Origin: Stenotrophomonas sp. WZN-1
GTDB lineage: Bacteria > Pseudomonadota > Gammaproteobacteria > Xanthomonadales > Xanthomonadaceae
Assembly: GCF_002192255.1 (NCBI RefSeq)
Contig: NZ_CP021768.1
Coordinates: 2,064,001 to 2,128,000 of the forward strand
Reading direction: 5' to 3'
DNA length: 64,000 nt
A model generated the notes under the pieces. The model saw only the letters and a program-made list of their open reading frames with translations, ran no database searches and had not been told where the DNA came from. The position numbers and the translations under genes were made by a program. This document shows, one piece after another, positions 40,625-47,818 of this stretch (position 1 is the first letter of the stretch; each line of letters starts with the position of its first letter).

Positions 40625-40820
40625 TGGACGCAGATCACATTCGGCTGCGTAGGGATGACGGCGCGAAAGTGCACGCCTGGCGGGGCTTGTGCTTGAGTGA
40701 CGTGGTTGCGCGCGAAACCATCGCGTCGACAGAGTTCACGGAATGCGGAGCGCTGTGGGTCCGGGTCGGGTCCCTTTGCGCAGGGAAGGAATCCGACCCA
40801 TTGGCAGGGCGCACACAAAC

Positions 40821-40848
40821 AAAAACCGCCGCCCCGAAGGGCGGCGGT
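40821..40848 (-). terminator. Rho-independent terminator of the STAS-cheY-cheA unit
   Basis: Ten-bp stem ACCGCCGCCC / GGGCGGCGGT with TTCG loop on the minus strand, then five T (40825-40821). It lies 24 bp past the cheA stop. Confidence 0.9.
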
Positions 40849-40871
40849 CCGGTACACGCATGCAGTGTGGA

Positions 40872-42860
40872 TCAGGCGGCCTGCGGCATCCGCAGCGAAC
40901 GCACCAGCCCGCCGATGTCGACGATCAACGCGACGCGGCCGTCGCCGAGGATGGTGGCACCGGACACCCCGCCGATGCGGCGGTAGTTGTTCTCGATGTT
41001 CTTCACCACTACCTGCTGCTGGCCAACCAGCTCGTCCACTTCCAGTGCGATCTTCTGGCCATCGCCTTCGACCACCACCACCAGCGATTCGCTGCCGGGT
41101 GCGCGGTTGCCGTAGCCGTAGTACTCGCTCAGCGACAGGATCGGCAGATACTCGCCGCGCACGCGCAGCACGCGGCCTTCGCCGGCCATGCTGCGGATGT
41201 CCTCGGCCTGCGGCTGCAACGCCTCAAGCACATAGGCCAGCGGCAGGATCAGGGTTTCACCGGCCACCGCCACGGTCATGCCATCGAGGATGGCCAGGGT
41301 CAGCGGCAGGCGGATCAGCGTGCGGGTGCCGGCGCCGAGGCTGCTTTCGATCTGCACCTCGCCCCCCAGTGCCTGGATGTTGCGGCGGACCACGTCCATG
41401 CCGACGCCACGCCCGGACAGATCGGTCACTGCATCGGCAGTGGAGAAACCGGGCTGGAAGATCAGGTCCCAGACCTGCGAATCGGTCGGGTTGTCCGGCA
41501 CCGCCAGGCCGCGTTCGTGGGCCTTGGCCAGGATCTTGGCACGGTCCAGGCCGCGACCGTCGTCGCTGACTTCGATGACGATGTGGCCGCCCTGGTGCGA
41601 GGCCGCCAGGGTGATCGTGCCGGTTTCGTCCTTGCCCGCGCCGCGACGCACGTCAGGCATTTCCAGGCCGTGGTCGATCGAGTTGCGAACCAGGTGCACC
41701 AGCGGATCGGCGATCTTCTCGATCAGGCCCTTGTCCAGCTCGGTGCCTTCGCCGACGGTGCGCAGGCGCACCTGCTTGCCGAGGCGGCTGGACAGGTCGC
41801 GGACCAGGCGCGGGAAGCGGCGGAACACTGCATCGACCGGCAGCATGCGCACGCCGATCACCGCTTCCTGCAGGTCGCGGGTGTTGCGTTCAAGCTGGTC
41901 CAGGCCGGCGAACAGGCTCTCGGCGTGGACCGGGTCCAGCGCGTGCGAGACCTGCTTGAGCATGGCCTGGGTGATGACCAGTTCGCCGACCAGGTTGATC
42001 AGCGCATCGACCTTGTCGACGCTGACGCGGATCGAGGTTTCCGCTTCCTGGCTGGCACCACCGCTGGCGGCAGGCGCGGCGGGAGTGGGGGGGGCTGCTG
42101 CCGCCGGAGCGGAAGCAGCCGCGGCCGGCGCCTGGGTCGCCAGGCTCGGCGGCGCGGCCGGACGGATGTCCAGTTCGCAGTCGTCCAGTACCCAGGCGAA
42201 GGTGTCTTCGATCTTGCTGCGCGGCACCTTGCCGACCAGGCCCAGGTCCCACGCCAGGTGGGCTTCGAGCGGATCGAGCTGGGCGAAGCCCGGCAGGCGG
42301 TCCATGCGCGCGGCGACCTGCAGCGAACCGAGGTGTTCCAGTTCGCGGATGATGCGCAGAGGATCATTGCCGCTCATGAACAGCGACGGTGCCGGGGTGA
42401 AGCCGATCTGCCAGGCTTCCGGCGTATCGTCCACCTTGGCGGCGGCGGCCGCCGGGGCGCTCGCTGCGGCCTGGCCGGAAAGAACCGCTTCCAGGCGTGC
42501 CTTCACCGCGGCGACTGCGGCGGGGTCGGCAGCCTGGCCGTGTTCGGCTTCGCGCAGCAGGGCGCGCAGCACGTCCACCGAGGACAGCATGGCGTCGACG
42601 GCGTGGCCTTCCAGTGCCCGCTTGCCGGCGCGCAGCTCATCGAGCAGCGTCTCCAGCACGTGGGTCAGGCCGGCGATCGCGTCGAAGCCGAAGGTGCCGG
42701 CGCCGCCCTTGATCGAGTGGGCAGCGCGGAACACTGAATTGATGATCTCCGCGTCCTGCTGCCCCGATTCCAGGGCCAGCAGGCCAGCCTCCATCGCGTC
42801 GAGGCCTTCGCGGCTCTCCTCGAAGAAGGTGGCGTGGAAGCGTTGCAGGTCCATGCTCAT
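40872..42860 (-). CDS. cheA: CheA histidine kinase of the second chemotaxis set
   Basis: Kinase of 662 residues with the full layout. The Hpt domain has His48 (RAAHSIKGGAGTFGF), an Ala/Pro linker lies around 230-270, and the dimerisation domain reads RVSVDKVDALINLVGELVITQ. The ATPase has HLVRNSIDHGLE, DDGRGLD and GRGVGMDVVRRN, and the C-terminal CheW-like domain ends in DIGGLVRSL. A segment of about 145-230 (WQIGFTPAPSLFMSGNDPL...) is an extra domain of the P2 type. It is the last gene of a STAS-cheY-cheA unit from a FliA promoter at 43607. Partner receptors are probably the three MCPs nearby. Confidence 0.94.
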   Translation of the reverse strand: MSMDLQRFHATFFEESREGLDAMEAGLLALESGQQDAEIINSVFRAAHSIKGGAGTFGFDAIAGLTHVLETLLDELRAGKRALEGHAVDAMLSSVDVLRALLREAEHGQAADPAAVAAVKARLEAVLSGQAAASAPAAAAAKVDDTPEAWQIGFTPAPSLFMSGNDPLRIIRELEHLGSLQVAARMDRLPGFAQLDPLEAHLAWDLGLVGKVPRSKIEDTFAWVLDDCELDIRPAAPPSLATQAPAAAASAPAAAAPPTPAAPAASGGASQEAETSIRVSVDKVDALINLVGELVITQAMLKQVSHALDPVHAESLFAGLDQLERNTRDLQEAVIGVRMLPVDAVFRRFPRLVRDLSSRLGKQVRLRTVGEGTELDKGLIEKIADPLVHLVRNSIDHGLEMPDVRRGAGKDETGTITLAASHQGGHIVIEVSDDGRGLDRAKILAKAHERGLAVPDNPTDSQVWDLIFQPGFSTADAVTDLSGRGVGMDVVRRNIQALGGEVQIESSLGAGTRTLIRLPLTLAILDGMTVAVAGETLILPLAYVLEALQPQAEDIRSMAGEGRVLRVRGEYLPILSLSEYYGYGNRAPGSESLVVVVEGDGQKIALEVDELVGQQQVVVKNIENNYRRIGGVSGATILGDGRVALIVDIGGLVRSLRMPQAA

Positions 42861-42905
42861 GGCAGTGGTGGTCCGGAAGCGAAGAGGGGGAGCGGTGCGG
42901 GGCGA

Positions 42906-43271
42906 TCAGCCCAGCACTTTCTGCACGGTGGCGACCAGCTGTTCGGGATTGAACGGCTTGACCAGCCAACCGGTTGCACCGGCGGCCTTGCCTTCGGACT
43001 TCTTGTCGGCGGCCGATTCGGTGGTCAGCATCAGCAGCGGGGTGAACTTGTAGTCCGGCAGCTGGCGCAGTTCGCGGATCAGCGCGATGCCATCCATGTT
43101 CGGCATGTTGACGTCGGTGACCACCGCATTGAAGCGCTGGCCCTTGGCGCGACCGAGCGCTACCGCGCCGTCTTCGGCTTCTTCGACGGAAAAACCGGCC
43201 GAGGTGAGGGCGAAGGACACCATCTGGCGCATCGACGCCGAATCGTCCACCACCAAGATACGTGCGCTCAT
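42906..43271 (-). CDS. cheY: CheY-like response regulator (second set)
   Basis: Single receiver domain of 121 residues with Asp9/Asp10, phosphoacceptor Asp53 (VVTDVNMPNMDG), Thr in MLTTES and Lys in LVKPFNPEQL. It overlaps the STAS gene by 4 bp and precedes cheA by 45 bp, so it is the cognate regulator of that kinase. Whether it binds the motor or acts as a phosphate sink for the other CheY cannot be read from sequence. Confidence 0.92.
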   Translation of the reverse strand: MSARILVVDDSASMRQMVSFALTSAGFSVEEAEDGAVALGRAKGQRFNAVVTDVNMPNMDGIALIRELRQLPDYKFTPLLMLTTESAADKKSEGKAAGATGWLVKPFNPEQLVATVQKVLG

Positions 43272-43576
43272 GCAGCGTTCTCCACAGATTTCAGGTTGTC
43301 ATGGGTTACGTCCAGGCCCAGGGCCTGGGTGACGCCCAGCAGGCGCGCGGCGTCACGGAAGGTTGGGGTGCAACCGTGGAAGCCGGTGCCCAGGCCTGCC
43401 TCGCGGCGCGCCTGTACGAACGCACACAGCACCTGCACGGCGGCCGTGTGGATGCGGGCGACCTGGCTGGCATCCAGGGTCAGCTCGCCTGCCTGCTCCA
43501 CCAGGGGGGCGAGGCGGTTCTTGAGCTCGGTAGTGCTCTCGATGCCGAGATCCCCACCCAGTTCGACAGTGCTCAT
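43268..43576 (-). CDS. STAS-domain protein heading the second che unit
   Basis: Protein of 102 residues with an anti-sigma-antagonist (STAS/MlaB-like) fold: LGGDLGIESTTELKNRLAPL, ELTLDASQVARIHTAAVQVL, then VTQALGLDV. The position where phosphorylatable STAS proteins carry Ser reads HTAAVQ, so it is probably not a phospho-switch. ATG 43576 follows GGAGTAACG; the longer frame lacks a ribosome site. It is coupled to cheY (ATGA). STAS proteins occur in several chemotaxis operons, with unsettled function. Confidence 0.85.
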   Translation of the reverse strand: MSTVELGGDLGIESTTELKNRLAPLVEQAGELTLDASQVARIHTAAVQVLCAFVQARREAGLGTGFHGCTPTFRDAARLLGVTQALGLDVTHDNLKSVENAA

Positions 43577-43606
43577 CGTTACTCCGGACAAACGGTTCCG
43601 TGATCC

Positions 43607-43633
43607 ATAACGGCACCCCGGTGGGGTTCTTTA
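43607..43633 (-). promoter_or_regulatory. FliA (sigma-28) promoter of STAS-cheY-cheA
   Basis: Minus strand: TAAA (43630-43633), 15 bp, GCCGTTAT (43607-43614), 31 bp before the STAS start. One core -10 base differs from consensus. Confidence 0.7.
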
Positions 43634-43681
43634 GGGGAATCGACGCGGTGCGTCGATGCGGTGTTTTTCGGGTCGCCGTTG

Positions 43682-43895
43682 AAAAGGGGACGGAGGGGAT
43701 CAGGTCGCAAGCGGCCGCGCCCCTCTGCGGCTGCCAGTAGCAATGGCGACTGCGCAGTGGGGACGTAATGGGTTGATCCAACGGACCAACGCCTTGCGTC
43801 CCCGGCAGGCAACGCCTCGGCGCGATGCGCCGACCCAGTTGATGTCGGGCGGATCACGGGGGCCGCTTGCGACCTGATCCCCTTCGTCCCCTTTT
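43682..43895. repeat. Large inverted repeat with 35-bp arms after parP
   Basis: Arms 43682-43716 and 43861-43895 match over 35 bp with one mismatch (AAAAGGGGACGGAGGGGATC...), separated by 144 bp. Each strand ends in a C-run plus T-run, so it resembles a giant bidirectional terminator closing the parP unit. The interior has smaller GC palindromes and no gene. With the promoter at 43607 it accounts for the 329-bp gap 43577-43905. Confidence 0.85.
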
Positions 43896-43905
43896 TCGTT
43901 GCGGC

Positions 43906-45186
43906 TCAGCTCAACAGCCGGGTGGCGTCGAGCAGGATCATCGGGCGCTGGCTGACCCGGGCCACGCCACGGAACAGATCGTTGGAAATCTGGCAGATGC
44001 GTGCGGTATCGGGTGGCTCGATCTGCGAATCGGTGAGGTTGGCGACATCTTCCACCGCAGATACGCGCAGGCCGATGGTTTCGCCGTCTTCTTCCAGCAC
44101 CACGATGCGGGTCTGCGCGTCGTCCTCGGCGGCGGCCGCGCCCAGGTGCAGGCCCAGGTCCATCACCGGGACCACCTGGCCGCGCAGGTTCATGATGCCC
44201 AGCATGGCCGCAGCGGTGCCGCGCAACGGCAGCAGCGGCACCGGCAGCACGACCTCCTGGACCTTCAGCAGTTCCAGGGCATAGGCCTGGGTGCCGCAGC
44301 GCAGGCGCAGCCAGCGCGAGGTGCGTTCGCCGGCGCGACGGTTCTGCGGATGCGGGCTGCGGACCGGTTGGTGGGCCTGCGCCTGCAGCTCCTGCCAGGT
44401 GCCGGGGCGGTTGCCTGCGGGGGCATCGACGGCGACGCGCGGCGGCGGTGTGGCGGCGGCGCGTGCGGCCGGGGCCGGTGCAGGACGTGCCGCCGGTGGT
44501 GCCACCGGCGCTGCGACCACGGCGGGCGGCGGCGTAGGCACGTCTTCGCCACCAGCGGCCGCCTCGAAGGCGGCCTGCAGGCCGGGGCTGTCGGTGTGGG
44601 CGAGACGATGGCTGTCCGCCGGATCGGTCTCGTAGATCACTTCGTCCGGCAGATCGTCCCAGGTGGGTTCCGGGCCGGTGTTCGCAGCGGCTGCAGCGGG
44701 TGCCGGCGCGGTTTCGTGGATGACTTCGTCGGGCAGGTCATCCCAGGTCGGCTCGCGTTCGGCGGCCGCGGTGCTGGCCGGTGCGGCGGCGGCCTCGAAG
44801 GCCGCCTCCAGCGCTGCCTCATCCTCGGCGGGGGCAGCGACGACGGCATCCGTTTCGTAGATCACTTCGTCCGGCAGATCGTCCCAGGTGGGTTCGCGTT
44901 CTGCATCGATCACGCTGACGGGCGCGGAGGCAGCGTCGAAAGCGGCTTCCAGTGCGGCGTTGTCCACGGCAGGCGCGGCGGCGACGGTCTCGGTTTCGGT
45001 TTCGGTTTCGGTTTCGTAGATCACCTCGGCCGGCAGGTCATCCCAGGTCGGCTCGCGTTCGGCGGCGGCTTCGGTGGCCTTGGCCAGGTCGGTGCTGATC
45101 GGCGCGGGCAGGGGAGCGGCGGCCGGGGCGATCGCCTCGCCCAGCAGTTCATCCAGGTAGTCGTCGAGGATGCCGGTGCTGTTCAT
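43906..45186 (-). CDS. parP: ParP-like CheW-domain protein with repeated N-terminal motif
   Basis: Protein of 426 residues. The C-terminal ~150 are CheW-like (LRLRCGTQAYALELLKVQEV, LGIMNLRGQVVPVMDL). The N-terminal ~220 are low-complexity with four copies of a motif EREPTWDDLPDEVIYET (43-59, 96-112, 143-159, 172-187; the last lacks ER), interleaved with three AALEAAFEAA helices, and a capping helix ILDDYLDELLGEA. It follows a ParA-like ATPase gene with a 4-bp overlap. This pairing and the CheW-like array-integration domain match ParC/ParP, which hold chemotaxis arrays at the flagellar pole. Start at ATG 45186 avoids overlap with the ATPase. Role by analogy. Confidence 0.82.
   Translation of the reverse strand: MNSTGILDDYLDELLGEAIAPAAAPLPAPISTDLAKATEAAAEREPTWDDLPAEVIYETETETETETVAAAPAVDNAALEAAFDAASAPVSVIDAEREPTWDDLPDEVIYETDAVVAAPAEDEAALEAAFEAAAAPASTAAAEREPTWDDLPDEVIHETAPAPAAAAANTGPEPTWDDLPDEVIYETDPADSHRLAHTDSPGLQAAFEAAAGGEDVPTPPPAVVAAPVAPPAARPAPAPAARAAATPPPRVAVDAPAGNRPGTWQELQAQAHQPVRSPHPQNRRAGERTSRWLRLRCGTQAYALELLKVQEVVLPVPLLPLRGTAAAMLGIMNLRGQVVPVMDLGLHLGAAAAEDDAQTRIVVLEEDGETIGLRVSAVEDVANLTDSQIEPPDTARICQISNDLFRGVARVSQRPMILLDATRLLS
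44985..45014 (-). repeat. Hexanucleotide tandem repeat inside parP
   Basis: Five CGGTTT-type units (the first with one change) encode an (ET)n run at residues 59-67. Gain or loss of a unit keeps the frame and would only alter linker length. Confidence 0.8.
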
Positions 45187-45965
45187 GCGGCCTGCTCCAG
45201 GGCGCGGGCATCCTCGCCGAGGATCCAGTTCAAGGCGCGCCGGTAGGCAGCCAGGCCACGGCCCGGGTAGTCCTCGCCGACGCTCGGCAGGGTCAGGCCC
45301 GCCGCGTTGCTGATGCGGGTATCGATCGGAATCGCGTCTTCCCACACGCGGCCGCCATGGCGGTCCTGCATGGTGCGCAGCGACTCGTTGCCGGCGCGCG
45401 TGCGGCGGTCGAACAGGGTCGGCAGGATCGAGATCGGCAACGGGCGGCGGCGCGAACGTTCGACCATCTCGCCGGTGCGGACCATGCCATCCAGACCGTG
45501 CAGGGCCAGCGGCTCGGCCTGGGTCGGGATGATCAGGCGATCAGCTGCGGCCAGCGCGTTGATCATCAGCAGGCCGAGGGTCGGTGCGCAGTCCAGCAGG
45601 ATGTAGTCGTGCTGGCCCTGGTGGCGCGCCAAGGCGTTCTGCAGGGCCAGGCCGAGGCCGGGCTGGTTGGCGCTGCGGCGCTCCAGCGTGGCCAGCGCGG
45701 ACTGTGCGCAGACGTAGTCCAGGCCATGGATGTTGCTGGCATGGCACAGGCTGGCAAGGTCGGCCGGCGGGGCGCCGAACAATTCCAGCACGCCGGCCGG
45801 CGGCGGATCCACCGGCACGCCGAAGGCGCGGCTGAGCGAGGCATGCGGATCGAGGTCGATCAGCAGCACGCGATGGCCGAGCGCGGCCAGGCCGCGGCCG
45901 AGGGCGAGGGTGGTGGTGGTCTTGCCGACTCCGCCCTTCTGGTTGGCGACTGCCCAGATGCGCAT
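45183..45965 (-). CDS. parC: ParC-like ParA/MinD-family ATPase for chemotaxis array positioning
   Basis: ATPase of 260 residues with a deviant Walker A motif (NQKGGVGKTTTTLALG), switch DLDPHASLS and Walker B (YILLDCAPTLG). Genomic position between motD and the CheW-domain protein is that of ParC (also labelled Soj/ParA) in polar-flagellate gammaproteobacteria, where it recruits ParP and segregates chemotaxis arrays to poles. It is not a chromosome-partition ParA, since no parB is adjacent. Confidence 0.88.
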   Translation of the reverse strand: MRIWAVANQKGGVGKTTTTLALGRGLAALGHRVLLIDLDPHASLSRAFGVPVDPPPAGVLELFGAPPADLASLCHASNIHGLDYVCAQSALATLERRSANQPGLGLALQNALARHQGQHDYILLDCAPTLGLLMINALAAADRLIIPTQAEPLALHGLDGMVRTGEMVERSRRRPLPISILPTLFDRRTRAGNESLRTMQDRHGGRVWEDAIPIDTRISNAAGLTLPSVGEDYPGRGLAAYRRALNWILGEDARALEQAA

Positions 45966-45969
45966 CGGA

Positions 45970-46986
45970 TTACTCCTTCATTGCCGGGGGAACGGCGGCG
46001 CCGACGCGGCTGCCAGCCGGCACGGGCGGCAACGTCACCGGTGCGATGGGGGAGGTGGGGGCGCTGGCCGGCGTTGCTGCGGCCTGTTCGGTGGCGGTGC
46101 TGTCAGTGGCGCCGGTGGCCGCGTTCAGGCGCTGGCCCAGCGGATCCACCGCGTGCGAGGTGTCGGCCAGGATGATGACCATCACCCGGCGGTTGCGGTT
46201 GCGGCCCTGCGCGCTGTCGTTCTCTTCGCGCGGGCGGAACTGGCCATAGCCGACCATCGCCAGTCGCGACGGCTGCACGCCCTGGTCGGCGAACAGGTGC
46301 ACCACGCTGGCTGCGCGTCCGGCTGACAGCTCCCAGTTGGACGGGAAGGTGGCGGTGGCGATCGGCACGTTGTCGGTGTGGCCTTCCACGCGCACGCTGT
46401 TGGGTACGTCGCGCAGTACCTCGGCCAGGCTGGCCAGGGTCTGCCGCGCGTGCACGTCCAGCGCGGCCGAGCCGGTCGGGAACAGGATGTCGCTGTTGAT
46501 CTCGACTTCGATCCACAGTTCGGTGCGGCGCACGCTGATCATGCCGCGGTCGATCAGCGGCGCCAGCGCGGCGGTGAGGCGGTCGGCGATGCGGTTGAGC
46601 TGGCGCTCGGCGCGCGCGATCTGTTCCTGGTTGTGTACCGAGACCGGCATGCGCATCTGCGAGGCCATCGACGGCAGCAGGGTTGGGTCGTGCGAGGGCG
46701 CCGGTGCGGACGGGCCGACCTTGGTGCCGGACTTGATCACCGACGGGCTGTCCCAGCCGCCGCCCTGCACCTGCTTGTTGCCGACCTGCACCGGATTGAT
46801 CGTGCGCGGCGCGCCACCGAAGGCATCGGTGAGCGCGTCGGCCATGATCCGGTACTTGCCCTCGTTGACCGAGGAAATCGCGTACATGACCACGAAGAAG
46901 GCGAGCAGCAGCGTCATCAGGTCGGCATAGGGGATCGCCCATGCTTCATGGTTGGCGTGCTCTTCGTGGTGCTTGCGGCGGGCCAT
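45970..46986 (-). CDS. motD: MotD: flagellar stator protein (MotB family)
   Basis: Peptidoglycan-anchored stator subunit of 338 residues. A cytoplasmic HEEHANHEAWAIPYADLMTLLLAF start places the proton-binding Asp22 in the single membrane helix (about 18-40). The C-terminal OmpA-like domain has the peptidoglycan motif VRVEGHTDNVPI. It is followed by a Pro/Ala tail. It pairs with MotC encoded immediately upstream, with a 1-bp gap. Confidence 0.93.
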   Translation of the reverse strand: MARRKHHEEHANHEAWAIPYADLMTLLLAFFVVMYAISSVNEGKYRIMADALTDAFGGAPRTINPVQVGNKQVQGGGWDSPSVIKSGTKVGPSAPAPSHDPTLLPSMASQMRMPVSVHNQEQIARAERQLNRIADRLTAALAPLIDRGMISVRRTELWIEVEINSDILFPTGSAALDVHARQTLASLAEVLRDVPNSVRVEGHTDNVPIATATFPSNWELSAGRAASVVHLFADQGVQPSRLAMVGYGQFRPREENDSAQGRNRNRRVMVIILADTSHAVDPLGQRLNAATGATDSTATEQAAATPASAPTSPIAPVTLPPVPAGSRVGAAVPPAMKE

Positions 46987-46987
46987 G

Positions 46988-47728
46988 TCAGTGCAGGAAG
47001 CCGGAGAGGTTGGTTTCGATGTTGCGCGGGTTCTCGCCCTGGGCGATCGAGATCAGGCCCTCGATGACCATTTCGCGGTCGCGCGTGTTGTGCGAGATCA
47101 CGCTCTTGAGCTTGGCGGCGATCGGCAGGAACAGCAGGTTGGCCGAGGCGATGCCGTAGATCGTTGCGGTGAACGCAGCCGCGATGCCGTGGCCGAGCTT
47201 GCTGGGGTCGGCCAGGTTCTTCATCACCGCGATCAGGCCCAGCACGGCGCCGATGATGCCGAGCGTCGGTGCGTAGATGCCCATCGCTTCGAAGACCTTG
47301 GCACCGGCCTGGTCCTGGTGTTCCTGGCTGCCCAGTTCGATTTCCAGCATGTGCCGCATCGATTCGGGCTCGACGCCGTCCACCAGCAGCTGCAGGCCCT
47401 TGCGCAGGAACGGGTCCTGCTGTGCTTCCACCTGCGATTCCAGGCCCAGCAGGCCCTGGCGGCGGGCGATGTTGCTCCACTCGACGATCTGCTGGATCAG
47501 CTCGCGGCGATCACTGTGCGGCGGGCGCACGACCCAGCGCACGATCTTGAACGCATGCTTGAACACCGCCGGCGAGGTGTGCAGCAGGATCGCGGCGACG
47601 GTGCCGACGATGACGATCACGAATGCCGCAGGCGACCACAACGACGCCAGGCCGGCGCCCTTGAGGATGCTGCCACCGACCAGCGAGGCCAGGGCGAGAA
47701 AGAGTCCAATGAGGCTGAGTCTATCCAT
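46988..47728 (-). CDS. motC: MotC: flagellar stator protein (MotA family)
   Basis: Stator channel subunit of 246 residues with four membrane helices (about 5-22, 28-48, 150-170, 182-202). The conserved region is GAKVFEAMGIYAPTLGIIGAVLGL, with the charged cytoplasmic loop of MotA proteins in between. ATG 47728 is chosen: it begins MDRLSLIGLFLAL as in relatives, and the FliA promoter at 47736-47762 would otherwise lie inside the coding region. With MotD it drives the polar flagellum, probably with another MotAB pair elsewhere. Confidence 0.93.
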   Translation of the reverse strand: MDRLSLIGLFLALASLVGGSILKGAGLASLWSPAAFVIVIVGTVAAILLHTSPAVFKHAFKIVRWVVRPPHSDRRELIQQIVEWSNIARRQGLLGLESQVEAQQDPFLRKGLQLLVDGVEPESMRHMLEIELGSQEHQDQAGAKVFEAMGIYAPTLGIIGAVLGLIAVMKNLADPSKLGHGIAAAFTATIYGIASANLLFLPIAAKLKSVISHNTRDREMVIEGLISIAQGENPRNIETNLSGFLH

Positions 47729-47735
47729 GGATCCG

Positions 47736-47762
47736 GTATCGGCTTGTATGAATGGGACTTGA
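47736..47762 (-). promoter_or_regulatory. FliA (sigma-28) promoter of motC-motD-parC-parP
   Basis: Minus strand: TCAA (47759-47762), 15 bp, GCCGATAC (47736-47743), only 8 bp before the chosen motC ATG. The leader would be very short, so a downstream TSS choice or leaderless-like start is possible. Confidence 0.65.
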
Positions 47763-47818
47763 GACACCGGTACGGGCTACTGGTGCGACTTCACAGTTTT
47801 TCGGGTTCAGCAAGCGGG

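Noticed and set aside
44985-45014. Phase-variation switch in parP
   Set aside because: The repeat unit is 6 bp, so gain or loss keeps the frame. It can alter linker length but not switch the gene off.
45183-45965. Chromosome or plasmid partition ParA
   Set aside because: No parB or parS-like repeats nearby. It overlaps a CheW-domain gene and follows motD, which fits array-positioning ParC.
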